Below, one piece after another: positions 46,264 to 54,901 of a stretch of DNA of 64,000 nt. Both the position numbers and the translations under genes were made by a program. The stretch covers positions 248,001 to 312,000 of the forward strand of contig NZ_CAKKLY010000002.1 of assembly GCF_918698095.1 (NCBI RefSeq), read 5' to 3'. How positions within the stretch are numbered: the stretch's first letter is position 1; every line of letters starts with the position of its first letter. Origin of the DNA: Arthrobacter sp. Bi83 (GTDB lineage: Bacteria; Actinomycetota; Actinomycetes; Actinomycetales; Micrococcaceae). The notes below the pieces were generated by a model. The model was not told the origin of the DNA, did not search any database, and was given only the letters and a program-made list of their open reading frames with translations.

Positions 46264-47406
46264 TTAGTTCAGCTCGGCGCGCTGCATCGAGCGCGCGGTG
46301 TCGATCGTGGCCTGGCCGAGAACCCGGCTGCCTTGGTACAGCACAACGGTCTGCCCGGGCGCGACGCCGCGCAGGGGCTCCGTCAGCGTAACCACGAGGC
46401 CGTCCCGAGAGAGGCCGCCGTCATCGGCAATCCGCTCTACCCGGCCCTTCGCAGGAACGGGGTCGCCGTGCGCGCGGACCTGGGCGTAGCAGTCGAATTC
46501 GGCACCGGTGTCCACTTCGCTGATGGGCAGCCCAGCCCAGGAGACCTTGATGCCGCGGATCTCATCGATGGCCAGGAGCGCCTCGGGTCCCACCACGACC
46601 TTGTTTTCCTTGGGCCGGATTTCCAGCACGAACCGGGGCTTGCCGTCGGCTGCCGGCGTGCCCAGCTTCAGACCGCGGCGCTGGCCGACCGTGAAGGCAT
46701 TGGCCCCCGGGTGCTCGCCGACTTTGGACCCGGTTTCGTCAACGATGTCGCCGGTGGTCATCTCGATTTTCTCCGCGAGCCAGCCGGCCGTGTCGCCGTC
46801 GGGGATGAAGCAGATGTCGTGGCTGTCAGGCTTGTTGGCCACGGACAGTCCGCGCCTCTCCGCTTCGGCCCGCACCTCGGCCTTGGACGGGGTTTCCGCG
46901 AGCGGGAACATCGAGTGCTTGAGCTGTTCGTGCGTGAGCACACCAAGGACGTAGCTCTGGTCCTTGGCCCAGTCCGCGGCACGGTGTAGTTCACGGTTGC
47001 CGTCCGAGTCTTCGATGACCTTGGCGTAGTGGCCCGTGCACACGGCGTCGAAGCCCAGGGCGATTGCCTTTTCCAGGAGCGCGGCGAACTTGATGCGTTC
47101 GTTGCAGCGCATGCAGGGGTTGGGCGTCCGGCCGGCAGCGTATTCATCGATGAAGTCCTGGACCACATCCTCCTTGAACCGCTCGGAAAAGTCCCAGACG
47201 TAATAGGGGATCCCCAGGACATCGCACGCGCGCCAGGCGTCTCGGGAGTCCTCGATGGTGCAGCAGCCCCGGCTTCCCGTGCGCAGGGTGCCGGGCATCC
47301 GGGACAGCGCAAGATGAACCCCGACGACGTCGTGCCCCGCCTCAACGGCGCGGGCGGCGGCAACGGCGGAGTCAACTCCGCCGCTCATGGCTGCTAAAAC
47401 TCGCAT
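46264..47406 (-). CDS. mnmA: tRNA 2-thiouridylase MnmA
   Basis: 380 residues from ATG 47404-47406; the reading to 47751 extends past the promoter region. Makes s2U34 in tRNAs for Glu, Gln and Lys using ATP and a persulfide. PP-loop [10 protein letters not shown] near the N-terminus, the first catalytic cysteine in NPCMRCN (about residue 98) and the second in CFIPDGD (about 201). The sulfur donor is probably the cysteine desulfurase 1.5 kb away. A minus-strand TAGAAT (47511-47516) is a possible -10 element, giving a leader of about 100 nt that contains a small CCGGCC-TTCA-GGCCGG hairpin (47437-47452). Confidence 0.96.
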   Translation of the reverse strand: MRVLAAMSGGVDSAVAAARAVEAGHDVVGVHLALSRMPGTLRTGSRGCCTIEDSRDAWRACDVLGIPYYVWDFSERFKEDVVQDFIDEYAAGRTPNPCMRCNERIKFAALLEKAIALGFDAVCTGHYAKVIEDSDGNRELHRAADWAKDQSYVLGVLTHEQLKHSMFPLAETPSKAEVRAEAERRGLSVANKPDSHDICFIPDGDTAGWLAEKIEMTTGDIVDETGSKVGEHPGANAFTVGQRRGLKLGTPAADGKPRFVLEIRPKENKVVVGPEALLAIDEIRGIKVSWAGLPISEVDTGAEFDCYAQVRAHGDPVPAKGRVERIADDGGLSRDGLVVTLTEPLRGVAPGQTVVLYQGSRVLGQATIDTARSMQRAELN

Positions 47407-47569
47407 GTCGGCTTTCTGTAGGCTGTTCACGGCAATCCGGCCTTCAGGCCGGTGCAGCAAGTCAGGGTGGTGAACCCGCTGACACGCCGCTTGCCCGTCT
47501 ATTCTACCGCCCGACGGAATCGGGGCTTGAATCGCCGTGGCGGCCCATCTTCTCCTGACGTCCGGGACC

Positions 47570-47598
47570 TTGACGGTTCCCGGCGTCCCTTCTAAAGT
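47570..47598 (+). promoter_or_regulatory. Sigma-70-type promoter for the FAD oxidoreductase
   Basis: TTGACG (47570-47575), a 17-bp spacer and TAAAGT (47593-47598) give a good housekeeping promoter, with transcription expected near 47605 and a leader of about 50 nt. Confidence 0.7.
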
Positions 47599-47656
47599 CA
47601 AAGGCAATGGTTTTAGAGCGCGGGCGCAGTGGCCCGCCGGACGAATCGAGCTGATC

Positions 47657-48910
47657 ATGACCCCTGAGAGCATCATTATTGCGGGGGCGGGACTGGCCGG
47701 CGCCACAGCCGCCCGCACACTTCGCACTGAAGGATTCCAAGGCCAGATCACAATTGCCGGGGCGGAGTCCCATTACCCCTACATCAGACCGCCGCTTTCC
47801 AAGGAATACCTCTTGGGAAAAGCGGGGGAGGACGACGTGGAGGTGGTGCCGGAGAACTGGTATGCGGACAACAATGTCAGCCTGCGCCTCGGCGTTCCCG
47901 TCACCGAGGTTGATCCGGTCAGCCACACCGTCCGTTATGCGGACGGCGGATCGCAGCACTACGGTGCCTTGCTTCTCGCCACAGGGGCACTCCCCCGGCC
48001 CCTTCAGCTGCCGGGCACCGGACTCGACGGCGTCACCACCTTCCGGACGCTGGATGACAGCCGCCACCTGCGGGACCTGCTCGCGGACGGTGGCCGCAAT
48101 GTTGTCCTGATCGGTTCGGGCTGGATTGGCATGGAGCTGGCAGCAGCGGCCAGCAGCTACGGGAACCACGTCACGCTTCTTGGGCTGGAGGCGGTTCCAC
48201 TCGGCGGCGCCATTGGCCCTGAGCTGGGCCGGTTCTTCCGGGCCCTGCACGAGGGCAACGGCGTGCACTTCCGGCTGCCGGCGTCGGCACGTGAAATCAC
48301 CGGGCACGCGGGCAAAGTCACCGGAGTGCTCACGGATTCGGGCGAGCAGCTGCCGGCGGACATCGTGGTCATCGCCGTCGGGGTCGTTCCGGACACCGCA
48401 CTGGCCGGCGCGGCCGGCCTGGAGCTACGGAACGGCATTCTCACCGATGCGTCGCTGCGGACCAGCGCCCCCGACATCTTCGCTGCCGGCGATGTGGCCA
48501 ATGCCCTGCATCCGTTCACGGGCGAGCACATCCGCAGTGAACACTGGGCCAACGCGCTCAACGGCGGCAAGGTCGCAGGAAAATCCATGCTCGGCCACGA
48601 CGCCGCCCTGGACGTCATCCCGTACTTTTACACAGACCAGTTTGACGTCAGCATGGAGTATTCGGGCTTCCCGTCTCTTGCCGCAGGCGCCGCTCCCGTC
48701 CTCCGGGGGTCCCTGGAGTCGAAGGAGTTCGTCGCTTTCTGGCAACGGGAAGGACGCGTAGTGGCAGGCATGAGCGTCAACTGGCCACGGTCCAGCAAGC
48801 CAAGCGCGCAGAAGACCATCAAGGCCCTCATTTCCGCGCGCTCGGAGGTGGCTGCCGAAACGCTGGCCGACCCGGCGGTCCCGTTTGATCAGCTGATGCC
48901 GGACGCCTGA
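47657..48910 (+). CDS. FAD-dependent ferredoxin reductase-like oxidoreductase
   Basis: 417 residues from ATG 47657. FAD motif [27 protein letters not shown], a second GxGxxG ([15 protein letters not shown]) for NAD(P)[15 protein letters not shown] and [10 protein letters not shown], in the order of rubredoxin/putidaredoxin/rhodocoxin reductases. It would pass electrons from NAD(P)H to a ferredoxin or rubredoxin, but no such carrier or P450 gene is adjacent. Its 3' end overlaps that of the cysteine desulfurase gene by 22 bp (convergent), so transcripts could form a short duplex. Confidence 0.9.
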   Translation: MTPESIIIAGAGLAGATAARTLRTEGFQGQITIAGAESHYPYIRPPLSKEYLLGKAGEDDVEVVPENWYADNNVSLRLGVPVTEVDPVSHTVRYADGGSQHYGALLLATGALPRPLQLPGTGLDGVTTFRTLDDSRHLRDLLADGGRNVVLIGSGWIGMELAAAASSYGNHVTLLGLEAVPLGGAIGPELGRFFRALHEGNGVHFRLPASAREITGHAGKVTGVLTDSGEQLPADIVVIAVGVVPDTALAGAAGLELRNGILTDASLRTSAPDIFAAGDVANALHPFTGEHIRSEHWANALNGGKVAGKSMLGHDAALDVIPYFYTDQFDVSMEYSGFPSLAAGAAPVLRGSLESKEFVAFWQREGRVVAGMSVNWPRSSKPSAQKTIKALISARSEVAAETLADPAVPFDQLMPDA

Positions 48911-50118
48911 CGGGCAACAGTGGCAGCGGTCTGGATGGATGACTCATGGCCGGCCATCCCGGCCTGCCGGGCGCGGGAGTAGGCTCCCGGCAGGGCAGCC
49001 AGGAGCGCGTCCACATCCGCTTCCGTCGACGGATGGCCGAGGGTAAAGCGCTGCGCACCGCGGGCGGTTTCCTCGTCCAACCCCATGGCCAGCAGGACAT
49101 GGGACGGGCGTGGGACACCGGCGGTGCAGGCAGATCCGGTGGACGATTCCACGCCGGCAAGGTCAAGCAGGAAAAGCAGCGAATCCCCTTCGCAGCCTGG
49201 AAAAGTGAAGTGCGCGTTCCCGGGAAGCCGGCCCGCCCCGGGCGCTCCACGTAACACCGCCGCAGGAACGGCTTCGTGGACCCCCGCAATGAGCCTGTCC
49301 CTGAGGGCCGCTATCCGTGCTGATTCTTCGCGGAGATTCTTGGCTGCTGTGTCAGCGGCTGCCGCAAAGGCGGCGATCGACGCGGTGTCCAGGGTGCCCG
49401 AGCGGACGTCCCGTTCCTGGCCGCCGCCGTGCTGCACCGGGGTGAGCTTCACGGCGCGTCCCAGCATCAGGGCGCCGACGCCCACGGGGCCGCCGATCTT
49501 GTGCCCGGAAATGGACATGGCGTCGAGGCCGGAAGTTTTGAAATCCAAGGGCACGGAGCCGAAGGCCTGCACGGCGTCGGAGTGAACAGGCACCCCTGCG
49601 CGGTGGGAAAGCTCCACGACCCGCTGGATGGGCTGGACGGTGCCAACCTCGTTGTTGGCCCACATGACCGTCAGGAGGGCAACCGACTGCGGATCGCGCA
49701 GGAGTTCGGCCTCAAACGCCTCAAGGTCCAGCACGCCGTCGGAATCCACCGGAAGCCAGGCGACCTCGGCACCTTCGTGGCGTTCCAGCCATTCCACGGT
49801 GTCCAGGACGGCATGATGCTCGACGGCGGAGCAGAGTATCCGCCGCCGGCCTGGGTCGTCGCTGCGCCTGGACCAATAGAGGCCCTTGACGGCGAGGTTG
49901 TCGGCCTCGGTGCCGCCCGAGGTGAAGATCACCTCAGACGGGTGCGCTCCAGCGGCTGCGGCGATGGTTTCGCGTGCATCCTCAACGGAACGCCGGGCGC
50001 GGCGTCCGGCACCGTGGAGGGACGACGGGTTTCCGGTCCGGGCCAGTTCGCGGGTCAGCGCGGCCAGAGCCTCGGCGGCAATGGGCGTGGTGGCGGCATG
50101 GTCCAGGTAAGCAGGCAC
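48889..50118 (-). CDS. Cysteine desulfurase (NifS/IscS-like)
   Basis: 409 residues from GTG 50116-50118. PLP enzyme releasing sulfur from cysteine as a protein-bound persulfide. [18 protein letters not shown] at the N-terminus, [29 protein letters not shown] with the PLP lysine (about 206) and [23 protein letters not shown] with the catalytic cysteine (about 331). The neighbourhood of mnmA suggests tRNA thiolation as a main use; iron-sulfur assembly genes are not in view. Convergent overlap of 22 bp with the flavoprotein gene. Confidence 0.94.
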   Translation of the reverse strand: MPAYLDHAATTPIAAEALAALTRELARTGNPSSLHGAGRRARRSVEDARETIAAAAGAHPSEVIFTSGGTEADNLAVKGLYWSRRSDDPGRRRILCSAVEHHAVLDTVEWLERHEGAEVAWLPVDSDGVLDLEAFEAELLRDPQSVALLTVMWANNEVGTVQPIQRVVELSHRAGVPVHSDAVQAFGSVPLDFKTSGLDAMSISGHKIGGPVGVGALMLGRAVKLTPVQHGGGQERDVRSGTLDTASIAAFAAAADTAAKNLREESARIAALRDRLIAGVHEAVPAAVLRGAPGAGRLPGNAHFTFPGCEGDSLLFLLDLAGVESSTGSACTAGVPRPSHVLLAMGLDEETARGAQRFTLGHPSTEADVDALLAALPGAYSRARQAGMAGHESSIQTAATVARQASGIS

Positions 50119-50180
50119 AGGATCAATTCTACCCGCGGCCCTGCGGCACGTTCGGGCCCTTCGGGCGCGAAAACAGCCCC

Positions 50181-50855
50181 TTACGGCCTGATCCTGGCAC
50201 AGCAGCGTCCAGAGGTCCGATCCTCTTCCACCTTCTCCTCCGGCACACCGCAGGCGGAGGCGGCGCCACTGAGGAAGGCGCCGTTCATGGCGCAGACTAC
50301 GTCCGCATGCCCGTCAGCGAGCCGGTGGAAGGGGCAGTTCATCAGCACAATGCCCCCCTGCCCGTCGGGCGTCGGCCGGTACCCGGTTTCGGTCAGCAGT
50401 TCCTCCAGGGAGGCCCCGCGCTCAGCCGAAGCACGGCCGCGGGAGTGGGCCGTGGCGACGAGTGCTTCGTGGGCGGAACCCTGGCCAGACATTGACGCCT
50501 CGATTGCGGACGCCATGAGCTCCCCGGCGAGGTCGTAACTCCGGTCCGGGACCGACACTCCGACTTCGTCAAGCGCCGGGCGGTACAGCTTGGCCGGGCG
50601 GCCCGAACCGGGGCCGGCCTTCCCGCCAAGCTTCCTGAATTCGACGGCGAGCAGGCCATCCCGCACCAAACGGTCCAGGTGAAAGGATGCCGTGCTGCGC
50701 GGCAGGTCGAGGGCGCCGGCTGCGTCGTCGCGCCCCACCGCTGAAGGCGATGAGGCGACGAACTCAAAAAGCCGCCGCCGGGTGGCATCACCCAGTGACG
50801 TGAGGGCGGCAAGCCGCGCTGCCCACGACAGCTTTGTGGTTGGTTCACGGGTCAT
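50181..50855 (-). CDS. ArsR/SufR-like HTH regulator with C-terminal cysteine cluster
   Basis: 224 residues. N-terminal winged helix ([19 protein letters not shown] ... [27 protein letters not shown]) with a [12 protein letters not shown] wing. The C-terminal half ends in [31 protein letters not shown] ... GRCCARI, giving Cys-x13-Cys-x13-Cys-x15-Cys-Cys plus two histidines. The arrangement is close to the iron-sulfur-binding tail of SufR-type repressors, so it may sense redox or iron, but cluster binding is inferred. It faces a DoxX-like gene across a 91-bp gap with two related direct repeats, suggesting that it controls both. Confidence 0.82.
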   Translation of the reverse strand: MTREPTTKLSWAARLAALTSLGDATRRRLFEFVASSPSAVGRDDAAGALDLPRSTASFHLDRLVRDGLLAVEFRKLGGKAGPGSGRPAKLYRPALDEVGVSVPDRSYDLAGELMASAIEASMSGQGSAHEALVATAHSRGRASAERGASLEELLTETGYRPTPDGQGGIVLMNCPFHRLADGHADVVCAMNGAFLSGAASACGVPEEKVEEDRTSGRCCARIRP

Positions 50856-50870
50856 GACTCAAGCGTATCT

Positions 50871-50934
50871 CTAAAAACAAGATCCGTTGCTTAAATGTCC
50901 ACGCCGGGTCTAAAATCAAGTTATCTACTTTTAG
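50871..50934. promoter_or_regulatory. Paired operator-like repeats between the HTH regulator and the DoxX-like gene
   Basis: CTAAAAACAAGAT (50871-50883) and CTAAAATCAAGTT (50910-50922) match at 11 of 13 positions. The second is also the left half of an interrupted palindrome whose right arm is CTACTTTTAG (50925-50934), just before the GAAGGAG ribosome site of the DoxX-like gene. The A/T-rich island is clear against the GC-rich surroundings. Confidence 0.6.
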
Positions 50935-50946
50935 AAGGAGCGTGTC

Positions 50947-51375
50947 ATGAAAACCCCAGTGATGAAACCGTCTGCAAACGACGCCACAAGGACCGGAGCG
51001 TTGGCGCAGGACACTGCCCGGCAGGCCTTCCTGCTCCTGCGAACCGTCTTTACGGTGGCGCCGATCCTGTTTGGCCTGGACAAATTCTTCAACCTGCTCA
51101 CGGACTGGACGGGCTACCTCGCCCCGGTCGCGACGTCGGTGGTCCCCGTGTCCGGGCAGACCTTCATGTACGTGGTGGGGATCATCGAAATTGTTGCAGG
51201 GGTGCTCGTGGCGTTCCGCCCACGGATCGGTTCGCTGGTGGTGGCTGCGTGGCTGCTGGGCATCATCGTGAACCTGCTCATTCTCGGCAACTTCTACGAC
51301 GTCGCGCTGCGCGACTTCGGCTTGTTGGTGGGGGCCTTGGCGCTCAACCGGCTCGCTACGGCCGCCCGAAAGTAG
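50947..51375 (+). CDS. DoxX-like four-helix membrane protein
   Basis: 142 residues; ATG 50947 after GAAGGAG. Four hydrophobic helices (AFLLLRTVFTVAPILFGLDKFF, FMYVVGIIEIVAGVLVAF, IGSLVVAAWLLGIIVNLLILG, DVALRDFGLLVGALALNRL) with conserved FGLDKFFN. Related small proteins are linked to redox or thiol homeostasis, though this one has no cysteine. Likely repressed by the divergent cysteine-rich regulator. After it, 150 bp (51376-51525) hold nothing I can identify. Confidence 0.78.
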   Translation: MKTPVMKPSANDATRTGALAQDTARQAFLLLRTVFTVAPILFGLDKFFNLLTDWTGYLAPVATSVVPVSGQTFMYVVGIIEIVAGVLVAFRPRIGSLVVAAWLLGIIVNLLILGNFYDVALRDFGLLVGALALNRLATAARK

Positions 51376-51525
51376 CTTCGCCCCGGCCTCCGGTCCTCGG
51401 CGTAGCAAAGGTCCACGGCGTAACAAAGCATGGCGTGAACGCCCACAGCCCTGACCCGACAGCCTGAGACCCCTGACCGCGCTAGCGCATAGCTCACCAC
51501 GCGCAGCACGGCAGGGGTCCGGCTG

Positions 51526-52284
51526 TTACTCGGCAGGCGGCACGACGGTGAGCCAGCGCGCGACGTCCGTCTTTGCGGCGGTGAGCGCTGACGCCGTCGG
51601 GCATGAGATGGCCACAAAAACGGATGAACCCGCCTTCCCGAATACCCTGGCCAGCACGGCACCGGTGGTGCCCTTGGATACAGCGGCACGCTCAAGGACG
51701 AGGACATCCACGGTCGGACCCTGCCTGCCCGGTTCTCCGCCCCAGCGAAGCGATGCCGGCGTTAGGTATTTCGGCAGGATGGTGGGATCGAGATAGGCGA
51801 AAAGCCCCTCTGTCGATTCCCTGTCGTTGCCTGCTACCAGCGGCCACTGATTGATCCGGACCTTGGCCGCGGCCAGGCAGCCGTCGGATTTCCGGTACTC
51901 ACTGGCGCCTCCGGAGCCGTTCCCTGCCCGCCGCCAGCCCGGCGCGTCAGCCAGACCGTCGGACAACTGCACGGGAACGCCGCGGGCGAGCGTGGACCCT
52001 GCCGAGAAGGGCATGCTGCGCGCGGCGACGGCGCCGGCGTCGTGACCCGGTGAGACCGTAGGGGTGGCGGGCTGGCGGGTGGCGGGTGCCGTGTCCGGGG
52101 CGGCCGGGTCCGGCACCCGCACGCTGCAGCCGCCGAGAAACGCCGCGGCCACTACTGCAGCCACCACTACCCACGCCCGACGTGCTTGAGCCCTGCGCCC
52201 GGGAGCCAGTTGCCCCGGACCGGGGCGACGTCGGTCACGGCTTCTCAGACTGCCTCGCCGCAAAGCGCATAGCACCTCGGCCAT
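51526..52284 (-). CDS. Predicted lipoprotein of unknown function
   Basis: 252 residues from ATG 52282-52284, with GGAAGG 5 nt upstream; GTG 52290 is less likely. The N-terminus is unusually long and Arg-rich, followed by AWVVVAAVVAAAFLGGCS, where LGGC (50-53) is a lipobox. A Pro/Thr/Ala-rich linker follows, then a globular part (about 100-252: GWRRAGNGSGGASEYRKSDGCLAAAKVRINQWP ... VFVAISCPTASALTAAKTDVARWLTVV) with two cysteines that could bond. No known domain recognised. Confidence 0.7.
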   Translation of the reverse strand: MAEVLCALRRGSLRSRDRRRPGPGQLAPGRRAQARRAWVVVAAVVAAAFLGGCSVRVPDPAAPDTAPATRQPATPTVSPGHDAGAVAARSMPFSAGSTLARGVPVQLSDGLADAPGWRRAGNGSGGASEYRKSDGCLAAAKVRINQWPLVAGNDRESTEGLFAYLDPTILPKYLTPASLRWGGEPGRQGPTVDVLVLERAAVSKGTTGAVLARVFGKAGSSVFVAISCPTASALTAAKTDVARWLTVVPPAE

Positions 52285-52583
52285 CTCCACCTTCCAATTG
52301 TCGCCGGCACCCGGATGCGGCGTGCGGCTCGTCCCCCGCGCACTACGGGCCTTCGCAAAAGTCTAGACGGGGCCGCCCCTCCCTCTAAGTGCCGGGCCGT
52401 TGGGCGCAGCTCCATTGCCGCCGGGGCCGTTCGATGTGGACCCGGCCGCGGGGGCGCTCCATTGCCGCCGGGAACCTTGGACACAGCCACGGACGTTGTC
52501 TGACTAGTCCGGCATGGCCGGCCGATATGCTTGGCTGACCGGGCGGCGTGAGTGCGCTGGCAACATCAACCGAAGGACCGTGC
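52285..52583. other. Intergenic region with a 17-bp direct repeat
   Basis: 299 bp between divergent genes. GCTCCATTGCCGCCGGG occurs at 52409-52425 and again at 52456-52472, 47 bp apart. A TTGGAC box (52478-52483) might be part of a promoter for the J-domain gene. No RNA gene or ORF of note. Confidence 0.55.
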
Positions 52584-53531
52584 TTGACCGAGGGCAACAG
52601 CTCCCACTACGAGGTACTCCGCGTCCCCGTGACCGCGACGGACAGGGAGATCAAGGTGGCCTACCGCCGGGCGGCAAGGGCCTCGCATCCCGATCACGGC
52701 GGTGACGCCGCAACGTTCCGGCTAGTCACCCTGGCGTATGAAACCCTGATCGACCCCCGGCGGAGGGCGGCCTATGACCGCTCTTACGCCGGCGGACCCC
52801 GGCACCGGAACAGGGAAGGCGCGGACGAGGCACACTTTGATGCACCGGCGGCCGGAAGCCATGCCTCCGCGACGATCCACAGGCCGGGAACTCCCCGGAA
52901 CACCTCGGGGGACGAGCCCATTTACGTGCCGCCCTTTGACGCCCCAGGCGCCGTCCCACTTGTCCCGTTCGACGTGGCCAGCCGGCAGGTCCATGGGATG
53001 CCGAGAAAACGCGGCATCTTCGGCGCCGAAGCCCGGATCCAGCGCGAGCTGCGGACCGTTCAGCTCATCAGCCGGCAGGTTCTGCCTGCGATCCCGGCGG
53101 CACGGCTGATCAATGGCCTGCAGTCTCCCGCGGACAACAGCCACATCGATCACGCATTGCTCTCGGGCTACCGGCTTGCCCTGATCGGATCCATGCTCCT
53201 GCCCAAAGGCGCCTATGCCTGGGACGGCGGCACGCTTAACCACGGCGGCCGGTCAATCGCTCCCCCGCAGCTGACCCAGGTGGTCTGGGCAATGCAGGAC
53301 ATCTTCCCCGAACTGAACGTGACGGGGTGGACAGTGGTCCACAGCCCGGACGGCAACCTTCACGAACCCGTCATCGATCACCACCGCCGGTCCCGCGGCT
53401 CCTCCGATGTTGTTCAGGTGGTCAACGCAGCCGGTCTCGCCAGGGGCCTCAAGCAGTTCCTGGCCGGCGGGCCCGCGCCGAACACTGTCAACGTCCCGGT
53501 GCTTGCCAGGCTGCTCAGGGGGATGCACTGA
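52584..53531 (+). CDS. J-domain protein with NERD-like C-terminal region
   Basis: 315 residues from TTG 52584 (GAAGGA 6 nt upstream); GTG 52548 would add 12. The J-domain (HYEVLRVPVTATDREIKVAYRRAARASHPDHGGDAATFRLVTLAYETLIDPRRRAAYDRSY) keeps the HPD tripeptide needed to stimulate an Hsp70. After a disordered linker the C-terminal half (about 145-315) contains NSHIDHALLSGYRLALIGSMLL, which resembles NERD nuclease-related domains (IDH ... D/E-x-K), but the expected D/E and K positions read G and M here, so catalysis is doubtful. No DnaJ zinc finger. Role unknown; perhaps a chaperone adaptor acting on nucleic-acid proteins. Confidence 0.75.
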   Translation: MTEGNSSHYEVLRVPVTATDREIKVAYRRAARASHPDHGGDAATFRLVTLAYETLIDPRRRAAYDRSYAGGPRHRNREGADEAHFDAPAAGSHASATIHRPGTPRNTSGDEPIYVPPFDAPGAVPLVPFDVASRQVHGMPRKRGIFGAEARIQRELRTVQLISRQVLPAIPAARLINGLQSPADNSHIDHALLSGYRLALIGSMLLPKGAYAWDGGTLNHGGRSIAPPQLTQVVWAMQDIFPELNVTGWTVVHSPDGNLHEPVIDHHRRSRGSSDVVQVVNAAGLARGLKQFLAGGPAPNTVNVPVLARLLRGMH

Positions 53532-53573
53532 CCCGGCGCCGGCCCGGCATTTTCCCGGCGTTAGGATGGAACG

Positions 53574-54041
53574 GTGTTCCGCATCCTCTTCCACACCCCT
53601 GAAATTCCCGGCAATACCGGCAACGCCATCCGGCTTGCCGCCATCACCGGCGCCGAACTACACCTCGTGGAGCCGCTGGGCTTCGATTTCTCGGATGCCA
53701 AGCTGCGCCGCGCCGGCCTGGACTATCACGATCTTGCAGTCGTGACAGTCCATCCGGACCTTGAGGCGGCCTGGACGGCCCTGCAGCCCGAACGCGTCTT
53801 CGCCTTCACCTCCGACGGCGAACTGTCCTACACCGACATTTCATACCTGCCGGGCGACGTCCTGCTGTTCGGCCCGGAGTCGGTTGGGCTGCCCGAGCAT
53901 GTGAAGAACGATCCCCACGTGACGTCCCGGGTGCGGCTCCCCATGCTGCCCTCACTGCGGTCCTTGAACCTGGCGAACGCCGCCTCCATCGCCGTGTACG
54001 AAGCCTGGCGGCAGCACGGCTTCGCCGGCGCGCAACTCTGA
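53574..54041 (+). CDS. trmL: tRNA (cytidine/uridine-2'-O-)-methyltransferase TrmL
   Basis: 155 residues from GTG 53574 (AGGATGGA upstream). SPOUT fold enzyme that methylates the ribose at wobble position 34 of certain Leu tRNAs using S-adenosylmethionine. Start FRILFHTPEIPGNTGNAIRLAAITGAELHLVEPLGF, then LLFGPESVGLPEHV and LRSLNLANAASIAVYEAWRQ that form the knotted cofactor site. Normal length; a dimer is expected. It follows the J-domain gene by 42 bp and may be cotranscribed. Confidence 0.94.
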   Translation: MFRILFHTPEIPGNTGNAIRLAAITGAELHLVEPLGFDFSDAKLRRAGLDYHDLAVVTVHPDLEAAWTALQPERVFAFTSDGELSYTDISYLPGDVLLFGPESVGLPEHVKNDPHVTSRVRLPMLPSLRSLNLANAASIAVYEAWRQHGFAGAQL

Positions 54042-54118
54042 TCCGGGACCCTTCCCACGGGCGCACACCTGTTGTGCGGGTCATCCAGGTTTTTACCGGG
54101 CATTTTTACCTGTCACAC

Positions 54119-54145
54119 CCATCCGCCGCACCTCCCGCACCGAAT
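54119..54145 (+). promoter_or_regulatory. SigK-type promoter (CCATCC-N15-CCGAAT) upstream of sigK
   Basis: Both hexamers, CCATCC (54119-54124) and CCGAAT (54140-54145), match the mycobacterial SigK promoter consensus as I recall it, with a 15-bp spacer. It ends 38 bp before the GTG start, supporting that start and autoregulation. Confidence 0.7.
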
Positions 54146-54183
54146 CACTCCTGAACACATTCCCCGGGCATGAGGAGCGGCAG

Positions 54184-54900
54184 GTGAAAACAGTACATTC
54201 GGGCCAACCGACCCTGCGTTTTGCCCAGCACGATGCTGCCGTATCCGGCGCAACTGCTCAGGGATCGGCTCCCGGAGACCTATGCTTGACTGTGATGGAA
54301 ACTCCCAACGCGCCGAACTTTGACGCCCCGGCCCCGCCCGGCACCGCCGTCGATCTTAACCGCCAGTTGGCGGCACTGCTGGAGCGCATTGCCGGCGGCG
54401 ATCAGGCGTCCTTCGCCGAGTTCTACCGGCTGACCTCACGCCGGGTCTACGGCATGGCCCGGCGCGTCCTGATCGATCCGGAGCTCAGCGAGGACACGAC
54501 GCAGGAGGTCTTTCTGCAGGTGTGGCAGATTGCCGGCAAGTTCGACGCTGCAAGCGGGAGCCCCCTGGCGTGGCTCATGACCATCTCGCACCGGCGTGCT
54601 GTGGACAAGGTGCGGTCCTCGCAGTCCGCCAACGACCGCGAGGCCAAGTACGGCGCCAGCAGCCAGGACATCGACCACGATTCCGTGTCTGACGAGGTGG
54701 GCAGCCGGCTGGAGGCCGAAGCCGTGGTCCGGTGCCTTGACACACTGACTGAAACACAGCAGGAGTCCGTGCGGCTGGCCTATTACGGCGGGCTCACCTA
54801 CCGCGAGGTCGCCGAAAAGCTGAATGCGGCCATACCGACCATCAAGTCCCGCATCCGCGACGGACTGATCCGATTGAAGACCTGTCTGGGGGTGAGTTGA
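54184..54900 (+). CDS. sigK: ECF RNA polymerase sigma factor SigK
   Basis: 238 residues from GTG 54184 (GAGGAG 6 nt upstream, SigK-type promoter before it); ATG 54295 would give 201. Sigma region 2 (FAEFYRLTSRRVYGMARRVLIDPELSEDTTQEVFLQVWQIAGKFD ... GSPLAWLMTISHRRAVDKVRSSQS) and region 4 (LTETQQESVRLAYYGGLTYREVAEKLNAAIPTIKSRIRDGLIRLKTCL) are complete. The first ~50 residues are unconserved. The next gene is its membrane anti-sigma RskA. In mycobacteria SigK drives genes for secreted proteins; targets here are unknown. Confidence 0.92.
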   Translation: MKTVHSGQPTLRFAQHDAAVSGATAQGSAPGDLCLTVMETPNAPNFDAPAPPGTAVDLNRQLAALLERIAGGDQASFAEFYRLTSRRVYGMARRVLIDPELSEDTTQEVFLQVWQIAGKFDAASGSPLAWLMTISHRRAVDKVRSSQSANDREAKYGASSQDIDHDSVSDEVGSRLEAEAVVRCLDTLTETQQESVRLAYYGGLTYREVAEKLNAAIPTIKSRIRDGLIRLKTCLGVS

Positions 54901-54901
54901 A

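Noticed and set aside
51376-51525. Possible tRNA or small RNA gene
   Set aside because: No T-loop consensus, CCA-adjacent acceptor stem or stable cloverleaf seen.
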